64,000 nucleotides of DNA from Pollenia angustigena (Eukaryota > Arthropoda > Insecta > Diptera > Polleniidae). A program made the position numbers and the translations under genes. The stretch spans positions 91,895,285-91,959,284 of the forward strand of contig OV884056.1 in NCBI GenBank assembly GCA_930367215.1, given 5' to 3'. The first letter of the stretch is position 1, and each line of letters begins with the position of its first letter. The notes beneath the pieces are model-generated. The model saw only the letters and a list, made by a program, of their open reading frames with translations, was not told the DNA's origin and did not search any database. This document shows positions 10,764 to 20,450 of the stretch, in pieces.

Positions 10764-11671
10764 CAGTGTTGCCAATTTAGCCATTTAGTGGCTAGATTTA
10801 GCCATTAGCCATTTTTTTTTACCCATTTTTCAACTTATTTAGCCATAAATTTTTTTTGCCGTTTTCCTTTTAAAATAATAATTTTCAATTTCTTATAAAA
10901 ATGTATTAAAGTAAAATGAAACATCTTTCAAAATAAAGCAATAGTAGTCCAATATTAAATTTATAAAATGGATCAACACAAACATCGGTGTTTCTTTCTG
11001 GTTACAAGTATTTAAATTTTTAGAAATTTCAGTTGCATGGTCTAATGATGAAGTAGAGAGGGTGTTTAGCCAAGTAAACATCGTTTAAAGTAATTTGAGA
11101 AAAAGTATACATTAAGCAACCGTTAATTCGATTTTATCAATAAAATATTTATACCAGCACCACAATAGTGGAGAAGGTACGATGCGTTTGTGCTGATGTT
11201 TGTAACACCTTAAAATAATGGTCCTAAGCTCACCTTTACGTATACCCATTGACTCAGAATCACTTTCTGAGTCGAATACACGATGTTTGTCGTGCTGGCT
11301 GGCTGGCTGTTTTTGGAGATTATTTGATAAAATTTGGTACATAGGTTCTAGTGTGGTGTTGACCGACTATACTTTCTTACTTGTTTTTTATTGTAGATCT
11401 GGACTGAAAAGGTTGGGTAAATGTTGTCGTTATTATGATTTACCTTCAAGTTATTAAAAACTAATAAGCCCGAGTGATTCCTATGAGATGAACAATAACG
11501 ACATCGAATTTATCGATGATTTAATTGTTTAAATATCTATCAAAATATTAATTTACGTTTATTCTTATTTAACAAATTGATCTTAATTTACAATTTCATC
11601 GTAACCCACTTTAAATAAATTATTTCTGTTTTGTTATTGAATTTTAATGTGTTTTTATTTTGGCAGCACTG
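10764..11671 (+). mobile_element. hAT element with readable transposase C-terminus
   Basis: Termini CAGTGTTGCCAATTT and TTTTGGCAGCACTG with target duplication GATTGATT at 10756-10763 and 11672-11679. The left end has a run of TTAGCCA words. Codons around 11020-11100 give SVAWSNDEVERVFSQVNIV and NLRKS, the hAT C-terminal dimerisation motif (E-R-x-F-S-x-x-N). After an inserted element (11149-11391) the frame continues as GLKRLGKCC, YDLPSS and NNNDIEFIDDL, the protein's end. The catalytic DDE part is absent, so this is a 3'-biased relic of a larger element. Confidence 0.8.
11149..11391 (-). mobile_element. Short mini-me-like element inserted in a hAT transposase
   Basis: In minus orientation it repeats the plan of 6465-7192: ACAAGTAAGAAAGTA near the right edge, a GCTGGCTGGCTG core, GACTCAGAAAGTGATTCTGA, then CATCAGCACAAACGCAT and CACTATTGTGGTGCTGGTAT at the left edge. 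At 243 bp it is much shorter than the 6465 copy because the internal tandem units are missing. It divides the hAT transposase between NLRKS and GLKRLGKCC. Confidence 0.65.
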
Positions 11672-11679
11672 GATTGATT

Positions 11680-12396
11680 AAGAAACCCAAGTTTCTTTAA
11701 TCTGCAGTTTTTCGTCGGCAAAAAAAATCTCTTAATGGGAAAATGGTCATAAGTTTTTGAAATGTGAAATACTTGAGCGTCAGGTACCTATTTAAAATAC
11801 ATTGTGCGAATGTATCTAAAACACAAATACAAGTATTTGAAATATTGCCCAACCCTGGATGTGTTCACATTCAAAAATAGTTTGTGTTGTTTCTGACAGT
11901 TCTCTCATCAGGTTTTAAGTTTACACTCTCACATTGTGCCTTTGTATTTAAAAATGACATGTCATGTCATTCATTAATTAGTTGCATGTACATATTAAAC
12001 ACATACATATTTAATACATACATACATACATATGCGTGTATATAATTCTATAAAATGGGTTGCAATTATTTATTTATTAAAATAAAAAACTGTGTGATTG
12101 TAATTTAAAAACTGAATATTTAAAAAAAACAAGTTTTACTTTTTCTCTATGGATGTATTTGATTTTTTTTTTTTTTTTCATTTAAATCTTTAATCCTCGG
12201 AGTAAACTTAACAAACTTATAATATATATTTTTTCCCCATTAAAACAAGAGAAATAGTTGTAAAATAATTTTATTTAATTTATTCCTAATTATAGAAATG
12301 AGTTCATTAGGACACATCTACCAAGTCTTTTATTTTTAGTATGGAAAAAGATATGCATGTTTTCTAATTCTACTGCCGTTTTATTTATATTTATGT
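11680..12396. other. AT-rich stretch, no feature recognised
   Basis: No gene, inverted repeat or target duplication that I could support. It contains homopolymer tracts and short ACATACATACATA runs near 11995-12030. Confidence 0.4.
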
Positions 12397-12400
12397 ATGA

Positions 12401-12456
12401 ATGTATGTATGTATGTATGTATGTATGTATGTATGTATGTATGTATGTATGTATGT
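12401..12456 (+). repeat. (ATGT)n microsatellite
   Basis: About fourteen uninterrupted ATGT units. The open reading frame through it is a product of the repeat and not a gene. Confidence 0.95.
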
Positions 12457-12765
12457 GTTGCAGCAATAAAAAAAAGTCATAAAATGTTTTGCCGTCGGCA
12501 TTTTTTTTATATAGTAAAATTAATATCTTGTCTTGTAGTGGGTATTAACTTTAATATACTCGTAGTTGTATTATTTTATTATGGTTTTTGTCTATTATTA
12601 GCTTTTAGTGTAAGTTATTCAATAACTGTATACAGATGGAAATACTCAAGGGAAGTAATGATGTGTTTATACATATGATGAGAAAATTAAGGTTAAAAAA
12701 AAAATTGTGGGCAAAATGTCAAAAAGTGTTTCTATTTGTCCAATGTTTTTATAAAAATTTAATTT

Positions 12766-13190
12766 AAAACAAGAAATAAAGTATTGTGGATCAAGCCCGA
12801 CCATTTGATACCCTAAACCACAGTATAGAAAGACATATTTGCGAGATTACATTTGGTAAGACGATTTAAGTTGCAATAAGATATTTTTGGACAGCTAAAT
12901 ACGAATATAATAAGAAAGATAGTTTATGGGCACAAAAATAATTCGAAAAGAAGTTTGTATTGGAAATACATATGTGAAATTATGGAGTGAGTTCCTGTTG
13001 CAAGGCAATATTTAGTGACACCACCAACGAGTGTTCCGAGCTAGGAAATCTTAAGGCTTAAAGCAGAAAAGAGATCAGAACATTTCTTTTTGAACTTCAA
13101 TATTGCTCTACTAAGGTTTGACGAATTTACCATCACAAGAACAAATCAGACTTTACCTTTATATCTTTCACCGAAGGTATAAGGGTATTT
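12766..13190 (+). mobile_element. Degenerate mini-me-like element
   Basis: Starts AAAACAAGAAATAAAGTATT, then ATCAAGCCCGACCATTTGAT and ACCCTAAACCACAGTA, as in 6465-7192. It ends at about CACCGAAGGTATAAGGGTA, where a mariner copy has inserted. The middle is not alignable by eye to the other copies. Confidence 0.5.
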
Positions 13191-13191
13191 A

Positions 13192-13667
13192 AAGGGTGGT
13201 TAAATTTTAAGGACCGATGTTGATTTTGAGTAAAACACAAATAATTTAAGAACCGATTGTCATTTCTTTTTATTATAATAATATTGGTATGGTTCAATTA
13301 TGTATGAAACAAAATATCGGCCATATAAACCGCGCCAAACAGTCACTCTTTGTGGGTGCATTGGTTTTTCGACAATCGCGCTTGGATTATCATTCGCCCA
13401 AATGCGGCAATACTGCTTATTGACGAATCCACTGAGGTGAAAATGTGCCTCATCACTGAATCACGAAGTGAACGATATGCATTTTGATTTGAACGGCCCT
13501 TTTTATAATAAGCCTAAATAACTTTAACGCGTTGCTCAATTGTGTATCTTTCCATGGTTCAAATTGAGTTAGTCTGGAACTGTGAAATGTCAAATGAAAT
13601 GCAGAAAAAAACATGACGTTTAGGTGTGGCTCACATTCAACATCGGCCCTTAAAATCCACCACCCTT
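13192..13667 (-). pseudogene. Internally deleted rosa-like mariner, 476 bp
   Basis: Ends AAGGGTGG and CCACCCTT flanked by TA, with the inner match TTTAAGG(A/G)CCGATGTTG on both sides. The minus strand reads MERYTIEQRVKVI, stop, AYYKKGRSNQNAYRSLRD (N-terminal helix-turn-helix); then a deletion; then AHFHLSGFVNKQYCRIWAND and MHPQRVTVWRGL (start of the catalytic core); then a second deletion into the C-terminal tail. The catalytic region beyond the first motif is gone. The family is the same as 5357-6439, judged by TIR and protein text. Confidence 0.8.
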
Positions 13668-14052
13668 TATGTATAAATTTGCCATTCCGCTTGTTATTTC
13701 TGCAATATTGATTTAAGACCCTTTAAAGAATATATATTCTGGGTCCTTATCCGAAGCGAATTTGATTTAACGGTGTCCATCTGATCTTCTGCACGTCTGT
13801 TGAAATGGGTTTTCCGATTACTCCAGAAATAATGTGAACTATGTTGTTATTTATGTATATATGTATGTCACAAATACTCCGTTTGAGGTTGTTATTGAAA
13901 TTCAGCCAAACCGGTTCATAAATGATTGAGATATGAGCAAAAAACACGACTGCCTTTAGTGTTGCCCATAAATCCCCTGTTGTCTTTTTTTATTACTTTT
14001 TTTTCTGTATATCTGGAGAACGGCAAGGACAAGCTTCCAAATTAGGTACAAG

Positions 14053-14284
14053 CATTTGTAACGTCGCGTGCGACCAACAGTGATGCCGAAGAAATGCTCA
14101 GGACCGAAAATGGACGGTGAGCACCCCTGTTTGCCAGGCAGTCAGCTCTTTCGTTGCCCACATGGCCCTCATGGCCTATAAATAGACGGCGTACGCTCTT
14201 GTTTGCCAGGCAATCAGGCCTTTCGTTGCCCACAAGGCCCTCATGGCGGGGCACCCAACACAAATTCAAGTCATTGTGTTTCAC
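14053..14284 (-). pseudogene. Non-LTR retrotransposon RNase H domain, 3' part
   Basis: The minus strand reads NDLNLCWVPRHEGLVGNERP, then DCLANK, then a second copy of the block, HEGHVGNERADCLANRGAHR. This is the RNase H histidine motif (W-V-P-G-H-x-G-x-x-G-N-E-x-A-D) found in I- and R1-like non-LTR elements. Normal RNase H has this motif once, so a tandem duplication of roughly 75 bp has occurred. The domain continues without a gap at 20921-21125, on the other side of the 6.6-kb insertion. Confidence 0.75.
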
Positions 14285-14539
14285 GGCGGCATGAAATAGA
14301 CTCCACGAAATAAGTCCCCAACAAAATTATGAAATAATTCCTCAATTTTTGGGGTCTTATTTCATATGATATTAACCCCCCAATTTTAAAATAAAATGAA
14401 ACCCCAACGAAATAAAATAACTCCCCAAATCAAAATTAAATAAATTCCCAAATTTCATTGGAAATAAGTCCCCATTTCCTGACATGAAATAAATCCCCAA
14501 AAAGTATTCAAAACATCCAATCAATTCAAAATATACATT

Positions 14540-14760
14540 TATTTGGATGCAGAGTTATAAAGCCATAGGCAATAAAGCCATATGTACTTATTTCTCAATG
14601 GAATGAGAAATGAAAATAAAGCCATATGGACATATTTTTCAATGGAATGAGAAATGAAATCATATGGCTTTATTGCCTACACCCAAGTGCAATATCACCA
14701 TAATCGTTTAGTAACCAAAATTGAAATAACGCCATAACAGTGTAATTGTTATGGTTACAA
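14540..14760. repeat. Inverted and direct AATAAAGCCATATG repeats
   Basis: The phrases AATAAAGCCATATG and TTCTCAATGGAATGAGAAAT recur in direct order and then inverted (CATATGGCTTTATTGCCTA). A related AACGCCATTACGGCTTTATT lies at about 15405-15425. This is part of the internal repeat structure of the 6.6-kb element. Confidence 0.6.
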
Positions 14761-14814
14761 ATTGCCAAAAGAATGAGTTGCCATTGTCAAGTGTTGAAAA
14801 AATATGGTATAGAA

Positions 14815-14892
14815 GGTGGAAGGGGGGGTAGCGCGACCGGCCGATGATCGCGGCGCGCGCGGCGGGCCCGCGAGATACGCGGCAGGTGACCT
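14815..14892. other. Anomalous very GC-rich patch
   Basis: About 75 bp are almost pure G+C (GCGGCGCGCGCGGCGGGCCC at its centre) in a region that is otherwise strongly AT-rich. It has no detectable relation to its neighbours. Options are an assembly or library artefact, captured foreign DNA, or a genuine filler insertion. No function can be assigned. Confidence 0.6.
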
Positions 14893-15642
14893 CTATATTG
14901 CATTTTATCCGCCGTTCTTCAATATATTGAAAGCATTTTTGTCTGTTGCTATGACCAACATTTCAAGTTTTCTGGGATACTGTTCTTAGTTAAGAACTTA
15001 TCAAAAGAGAAAGTAACGGTACTGACTATTGTATGAAGAAATGTTAGTTTATATCAGCACGTTTTTTTATTATAACATGACATTATCAATTCAATATACT
15101 ATCCGCATGTTACAAGCAAACATCATCAACAAATTAAATCAAATAATAAAATGGAAGAGGACCAAATATACGAATATGAATTAATGCCTGGATTTATTGC
15201 ATCCAGCAAAAAAAAAAAAAATTAAATGAGTAAAATGTTTATTCCTTTGATAACAAACAATATTTTATTTAAAAAAATAGTTGTATCTTTATTAAAAAAT
15301 TTTGATTAATTCAAATATTTTTAGAAAATATTTTCGAACAAAAGTTCATAGAAATATGTTGTTTTTTATAAACTTATTAAACAAGTAAAAACATATCAAT
15401 GAGCAATAACGCCATTACGGCTTTATTTAATTCCTTATCGCAAAATTATTTCTCAAACTAACTACACAGTAGGGATGGGCAAGTTGGAAAAATATATCGA
15501 TTTATATCGAATCGATATTTTTTAAGAGTATCGATATTTATTATTTCAAAAATATCGATATATCGATATATAGAAGGTATTTTGCTATTACTATTACCAA
15601 AAACATTTAATATGTAAGTATATATAAGTAGGTACATATGTA

Positions 15643-15881
15643 TATGGGCAGTTCCACCGAAAAGTCTACTTTTTGTAACGTATTGCCAGAAGTTATTTTA
15701 ATTGTTTCTCAAGAAAATGTATATGTATAGTTTAATTTTTATATTTTGGTGTTAAGCGCAACTAGCACTACATTAAGTAACAAAAGGGATAACGGTTGAA
15801 CAACATGGTCCTAAAATACAACCTTATTTGCATTCTGGCGTTACATTAAAAAAAGTAGACTTTTCGCTGATAATGCCCATA
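15643..15881. mobile_element. TATGGG MITE family copy
   Basis: TATGGGCAGTTCCACCGAAA and AGTCTACTTTTTGTAACG are mirrored by AAAAAAGTAGACTTTTCGCT and AATGCCCATA. It is homologous along its length with 44100-44316 (shared ACAACATGGT-CCTAAAATACAA). 239 bp, non-coding. Confidence 0.75.
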
Positions 15882-16457
15882 TGTACTTTAAAACGAGCAA
15901 AGATTTTTAAATAAGATAGCTTGAAAAATAAATCTTTATAAGTCCAAAGTTTACTAAAAAAGGTTTTATGCAAAACATCTTGCTCAATTCGCAGTATTAT
16001 TCAGTTTTGTAATGTAAGTCAAAATCCACTTCAGTTTTTTTAACGTCACCCCAGAGCATATTTTTGCTTATATCTGCAAATCCTTATAGCCTTTTTACAC
16101 TTGCTCACATCCTGCATCTTTCATCTTATCGCAAAGATGGTAACATCTTCCCATAAGCATTGTACAGGGCTTAAAATTAACATCTTTCTTCATCTTTAAG
16201 AGATGTTCCTATCTCATTTTGTTTCATTCAACATCTTTCGATTATTTTAGTGTCATCACTAGAAAAAACAAATAATTTTTAAAAAGTATATAAACATCAC
16301 TAGAAAAAAATACAAAAGAGCAGGACAGTAATATCATTTATTTTGTTTTTATTCGCTCTTACACGTAAAAATATATATTTTTATGATGAAAGATGAAAGA
16401 TGTTACAAATGTAAACAAGTTTTTTTCATTTTTAACATCTTCCACGCATTTCTCTAA

Positions 16458-16719
16458 AGGCCCAACCACAATGTGCTTAAGTTGGCTTAAGCGAATACAT
16501 GTAAATTATATGAGGCAAACAATATTGAACTTAAGGAAACTTTTTGATAAAGTTTTATGAAACTGTCATTTGCTTAAGCAAGGTGCTTATCTTAGCGCAC
16601 ATTCCGTACGGAATCGAATTTTTTTTATTTTGTTTTTGTTTTCTGCAATACATTTGAGAGACTTTTTGTTAATTTTTGACAGTAGGTTGAGCAAGACTAT
16701 GCATATTATGGTTGAGCCC
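16458..16719. mobile_element. CTTAAG-type Harbinger-like MITE
   Basis: AGGCCCAACCACAATGTGC mirrors GCATATTATGGTTGAGCCC. TAA flanks both ends (16455-16457, 16720-16722). It contains several GCTTAAG words. Inserted into the TCTAAGATG site that is intact in the copy at 46384-46780. Confidence 0.75.
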
Positions 16720-16722
16720 TAA

Positions 16723-16876
16723 TTCTGGGTACACACTATGCAACACATTTACGCAATCTAGTGAACTAAATTCATTTTCATTCATTCCAGATTGCATCAC
16801 ATCAAAACGTTTTCATATTTTGAGGTTGCATTGAAACAGATTGCATGTAGATTGCACTGTGTGTACCCAGCATAAA
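16723..16876. mobile_element. TGCAATC-type Harbinger-like MITE, inserted next to the previous one
   Basis: CTGGGTACACACTATGCAA mirrors TTGCACTGTGTGTACCCAG. It starts directly after the TAA that closes 16458-16719 and is followed by ATAAATAAG, so the right-hand TAA can be placed in two ways. It contains GATTGCAT/ACGCAATC words. Confidence 0.7.
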
Positions 16877-17017
16877 TAAGATGTGCTCAAGTGTAAAAAT
16901 GCTATCAGCGTCGATTGCTGTAATTTTTTTTCTGAATATTGTGCTACTTCATTACTTTGTATATATAAAAACTCTTTTTACAAATTTGACTTCTTCATTT
17001 AATTTTTTTAAATTTTG

Positions 17018-18393
17018 CACAGAAAAAAGTAAAAAACGGGTTTTATCACCAAAATAATTGAAACAAGCAAAAAATTGTTTAATTTTGCACCTATCACCGA
17101 AATGATTATACCAATTACTCAAATTTGCAAAAATTGTAAAACAAGGATTTTTTTTCCAATTAAAAAGTTTTTACATTTTAATTACAAAAATAATTGAAAA
17201 AATTATTAATATTAAACAATATTTTAATTGAATGAATTAACAAATTAATTAAAAATAAATCAATATTTTAATTGAATGAATTACTAACGTAATTGATTAC
17301 AATACAGAAAATTAATCATTTTAATAATTGTATTGATTAAAATAGTGATTGCATTTTTGCATTAAATCGATTAAATTTTTAATTGAATAAATTAAACAGT
17401 GTATTTGAAATACACTCTAAATTCAATTACGCAAATTATTCAATCAAACAAATTGTTAATTGAATAAGTTTGTTAAATCAATTAGTTGATGGTTAAATGA
17501 AGCAAAATAATAATATTTAAAATATATGTTTTATTTAAATATGGTTTAAAAATAACTTGTTTTATTTGTTTAATTGTAATACCTTATGCTTAATTGTACA
17601 AATTTTGAAATATTTTTTTGACAAAGGAATTTCATATATACAACTTTGTATAAAATTGTAGAATAACTCTGATTCTTCAGGGTATTCAAGATTGAAAACA
17701 AAAAACTGTTTTTGTTGTGTAATTTGGCTGTACTTTTTTTCACCTATTCACTTTAAACGCACAACATGAAATGACGACAAAAATAGTTCAAGAATTAACA
17801 AACAAAAAAAAAAAATAAACACCAAATTTCGATTGCGACCATAACCACCGTCAACACTGTGGTCAGCCACAAGGCGATTTTTTATTTTACGCGTAATATA
17901 CATATGTATGTAGGCTCATTATTGGCATTGTTGGTGGTCATAATTGTAATTCGTCTATAACAAATTTCAGTTCATTTTTTACTTGTTGATAGTTTTATTT
18001 TTGCACGCGACGCTTAGCCCCCTTTCACACTCGGCAAGTTACTTGCGCAAGTTACTTGCCGAGTGTGAAAGGGGGCTTACTGTTCTTTTTGATGACAAAA
18101 ACATGTGTGTATGTAGGTACATGTAAGGGCAAAGACAATAAATTTATAAAGATGTTGGTTGCACTTGATGAGGGAGGAAAGCAACAAGGAGAAAGCAACA
18201 AAGTGTTCAATTCAAACAACCGAGTTGATTGATTCAATTAAACTTATAATTAAAATTAAGCTTAAAATCAAGTAAAATTTTAATTGAAAAAAAATATTTT
18301 TTTAATTCAATCAATTAAGAACGTAATCAAATTTATTTTAAAATTCAAAAATCACTATTAATTGAAAAAAAACTGCCAATAATTTTTTCTGTG
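17018..18393. mobile_element. CACAGAAAAAA-ended element filled with AATTGAATTAATT words
   Basis: The left end CACAGAAAAAAGT and right end ATTTTTTCTGTG are inverted. In between, most of 17150-17520 and 18230-18370 consists of variants of AATTGAATTAATTAA. The same type of end and filling is seen at 36754-36944, and the same end with a different word at 39919-40706. No gene. A 60-bp palindrome (18017-18076) is inserted. Confidence 0.5.
18017..18076. mobile_element. 60-bp palindromic mini-element with TTA target duplication
   Basis: GCCCCCTTTCACACTCGGCA and its exact mirror make up the entire element, with GTTACTTGCGCAAGTTAC at the centre. TTA flanks both sides (18014-18016, 18077-18079). It is two TIRs and nothing else, related by its ends to 8011-8716. 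Confidence 0.75.
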
Positions 18394-18499
18394 TGTGGAA
18401 CAAAAATCACGACATGTTATCGATATTTAAAAAAAAACTATTGCTCATCCCTATGTATTTTGACAGTAAATTAATTTATTTTTTAAATTTTCGTGTAAA

Positions 18500-18774
18500 A
18501 TGTTATTTTTGTTTGACTCTGAAAGTAGTGATGAAGAAAATAAAGAAATGCTAAAGCTTCAGAGGAAAGTTATAAGACAAAGATCATCCATTTTCAAATT
18601 GCCGGACAACACGTGAGTAATAAAACAATTTGGTTTGTATTTGTGAAAATTCATACGAACAATTTGTAAATTTGTTTTTTATATAGATTCATTGAGTATT
18701 TTCGATTAAGCATTTAAGTTTGTTTTGAAAAAAATTGAGCCGTCAATGAGGAGTATAACTCGCTCATCATCAAT
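18500..18774 (+). pseudogene. PIF/Harbinger transposase, N-terminal exons
   Basis: An ATG at 18500 opens MLFLFDSESSDEENKEMLKL, then RKVIRQRSSIFKLPDN. The frame meets a good donor (GTGAGT at 18613) and an acceptor (TATATAG ending 18686), and resumes as FIEYFRLS. After a small deletion it continues as FKFVLKKIEPSMRS and TRSSSIS. This is the N-terminal region of insect PIF/Harbinger transposases (F-x-L-P-D-x-x-F-I-x-x-F-R-L-S, then a helix ending I-x-P-x-M-R-x). The DDE catalytic domain is not found downstream. It sits back to back with the Myb-like relic at 18845-19055, the usual partner gene of these elements. Confidence 0.65.
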
Positions 18775-18844
18775 CTCCAACACAAATTGGCAACCATTGG
18801 AAATGGTCGAAATTTAAAAATTTATAATTTTAAAAAATTTTCTA

Positions 18845-19055
18845 GCCAAACCTTTTGCCAACCCTCGCTGTCTCTAATTGGAGGTCCCATTGAATTTAAT
18901 TTTGTTGTTATTTCCTCCCATTCTTTTTTGAAATTGTTAGGAGTTGAGCTGCGTTGAAATCCTTTTGCCAAACTGGGCTTATTTTCAAGTTCAGCAATAA
19001 GGGTTTCAAATTGTTTTAAAATTGTTACTTTAATTTTTTTTTTCCATTTAAATAT
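18845..19055 (-). pseudogene. Myb/SANT-like DNA-binding protein of a PIF/Harbinger element
   Basis: The minus strand gives about 66 codons without a stop: KVTILKQFETLIAELENKPS, LAKGFQR, FKKEWEEITTKLNSMGPPIR, DSEGWQKVW. The conserved tryptophans (W-E-E, G-W-x-K-V-W) and the A-K-G-F block are those of the Myb/SANT-like second protein carried by PIF/Harbinger elements, which helps bring the transposase to element ends. The start codon lies in an A-run and is out of frame by one base; the C-terminal tail is lost. It faces the transposase relic at 18500-18774. Confidence 0.65.
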
Positions 19056-19670
19056 TATTAATATATTTTTAAAAAATTTTTTTTTTAAATATATTGTATA
19101 AACTTTGTCACAATTTTACTAGACGACGGTAAAAACTTTGTCGACAAAATCAAAGCCAATTCGTGTCAACGTCGGCGTTAAATTGTCTTCATTAATACAA
19201 AATCTTTGTCAATAGTTATCGGTTATCGTAAATATTGACGGCGTTAATGCCATGACTGCGGTGTCGACGTCATTTAAGTCGACATTGGTTTTAGCAATAA
19301 GGGGGATTATTATTCCAAATTTATATAGGCACATACTTATTGTTACAAAACCGCATAAAATAAATATTTTTAAGTTGGTTTGACTTTGCTGTTTTAATTA
19401 GAAATCTGCAATGTGAAAATCCGATCTTCATATAAGTTAAAAAAAACATATCGACCCCTTTGCGCGAAATTATCGTATGTTTCAAAAACCAATTTTAACA
19501 GGACTGCCATTTTTCTACTTTTCTCTGCTTTCGCTTGAAATATCAAAATGAGAATATACATTAAATTTTTGGAGCAACAAAGTGGAATTCACCAACAATA
19601 TTTTGTCAGGTGACGTCTCTTTGAAAATAGAACAAGATTGCATCAAAAACTCAATTTAAAAAAATTGGCA

Positions 19671-20450
19671 TATGGGCATTTCCGTCAAAAGGTCCACCGT
19701 GACCGAAAATTTAAAAGTTATTAAAAGCTGATTATTTTACGATATTGTTATAGAGAAATGTTCAGATTTTACTAATTTTATAAATTCACCCATTAATTTG
19801 TTCACTTAGATGAACAATCAGACTGCAAAGTTGTGCAAACGTAATTTCTTATTTGTGAGAATGTTTTATTGTATGTTTTCTTTAATATTTATCTTTCTTA
19901 AAAGAGGTGATATTTGATAAAAATTATTCCAAAAAAATTTCTTACATGGTCTGTAATCTAAGGAAGAGTTCAAAGAGAAATATGTTAGTCGGATTAACGG
20001 TAAATTTTTATTTTATTTTGATCACTATTCAGTTTTATTATTATGGAAAAAATTTCACGTTCGAAATGTCACGTATCGACCCAGATTTTGGCTTAAAAAA
20101 AAGAAAATACAGAAGATTTTGGAATCAAACCAAGACATTTTAATGTTACATTGCTACGTAAAATTCTCAAAGTTGTTTTACTAAAAAATTGGGCCAGGTT
20201 TCGCTGAATTATGCCTTTTTGTACATGGCCACAAAAACTACTTCCGTTTTTTTCACGTTCGAACCGCTTCTTCTTTTGCCATTATCTTTGACCTAGAATC
20301 GCGCCCTCCATAAACTTTAGCATAGATAACAGTGCTTCCTTAGTGCTATAATTTACGGGTTAATAGAACGTAAAAATATTTTTTGCTTAAAATGTTATTG
20401 CATTTTTGATGCGTACGACTGTCACGTTCAACACTTTGGAATTACCCATA
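19671..20450. mobile_element. Longer TATGGGCATTTCC-ended element
   Basis: TATGGGCATTTCC at the left mirrors GGAATTACCCATA at the right, and ACCGTGACC/CACGTTC-type words follow inside. It is 780 bp with no gene recognised. The ends resemble those of the 220-240-bp TATGGG MITEs, of which it may be a longer relative. Confidence 0.45.

Larger units (their letters stand above)
16087..16904. mobile_element. AAGATG-type Harbinger-like MITE, interrupted by two tandem insertions
   Basis: TAGCCTTTTTACACTTG at the left mirrors CAAGTGTAAAAATGCTA at the right. TTA precedes the left end. The words AAGATG/CATCTT are repeated throughout. The same element is present uninterrupted and inverted at 46384-46780 (397 bp), which shows that the stretch 16458-16876 is extra in this copy. 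Confidence 0.8.

Noticed and set aside
12397..12678. 93-codon open frame starting in the ATGT run
   Set aside because: Its first third is translation of a microsatellite and the rest has no domain.
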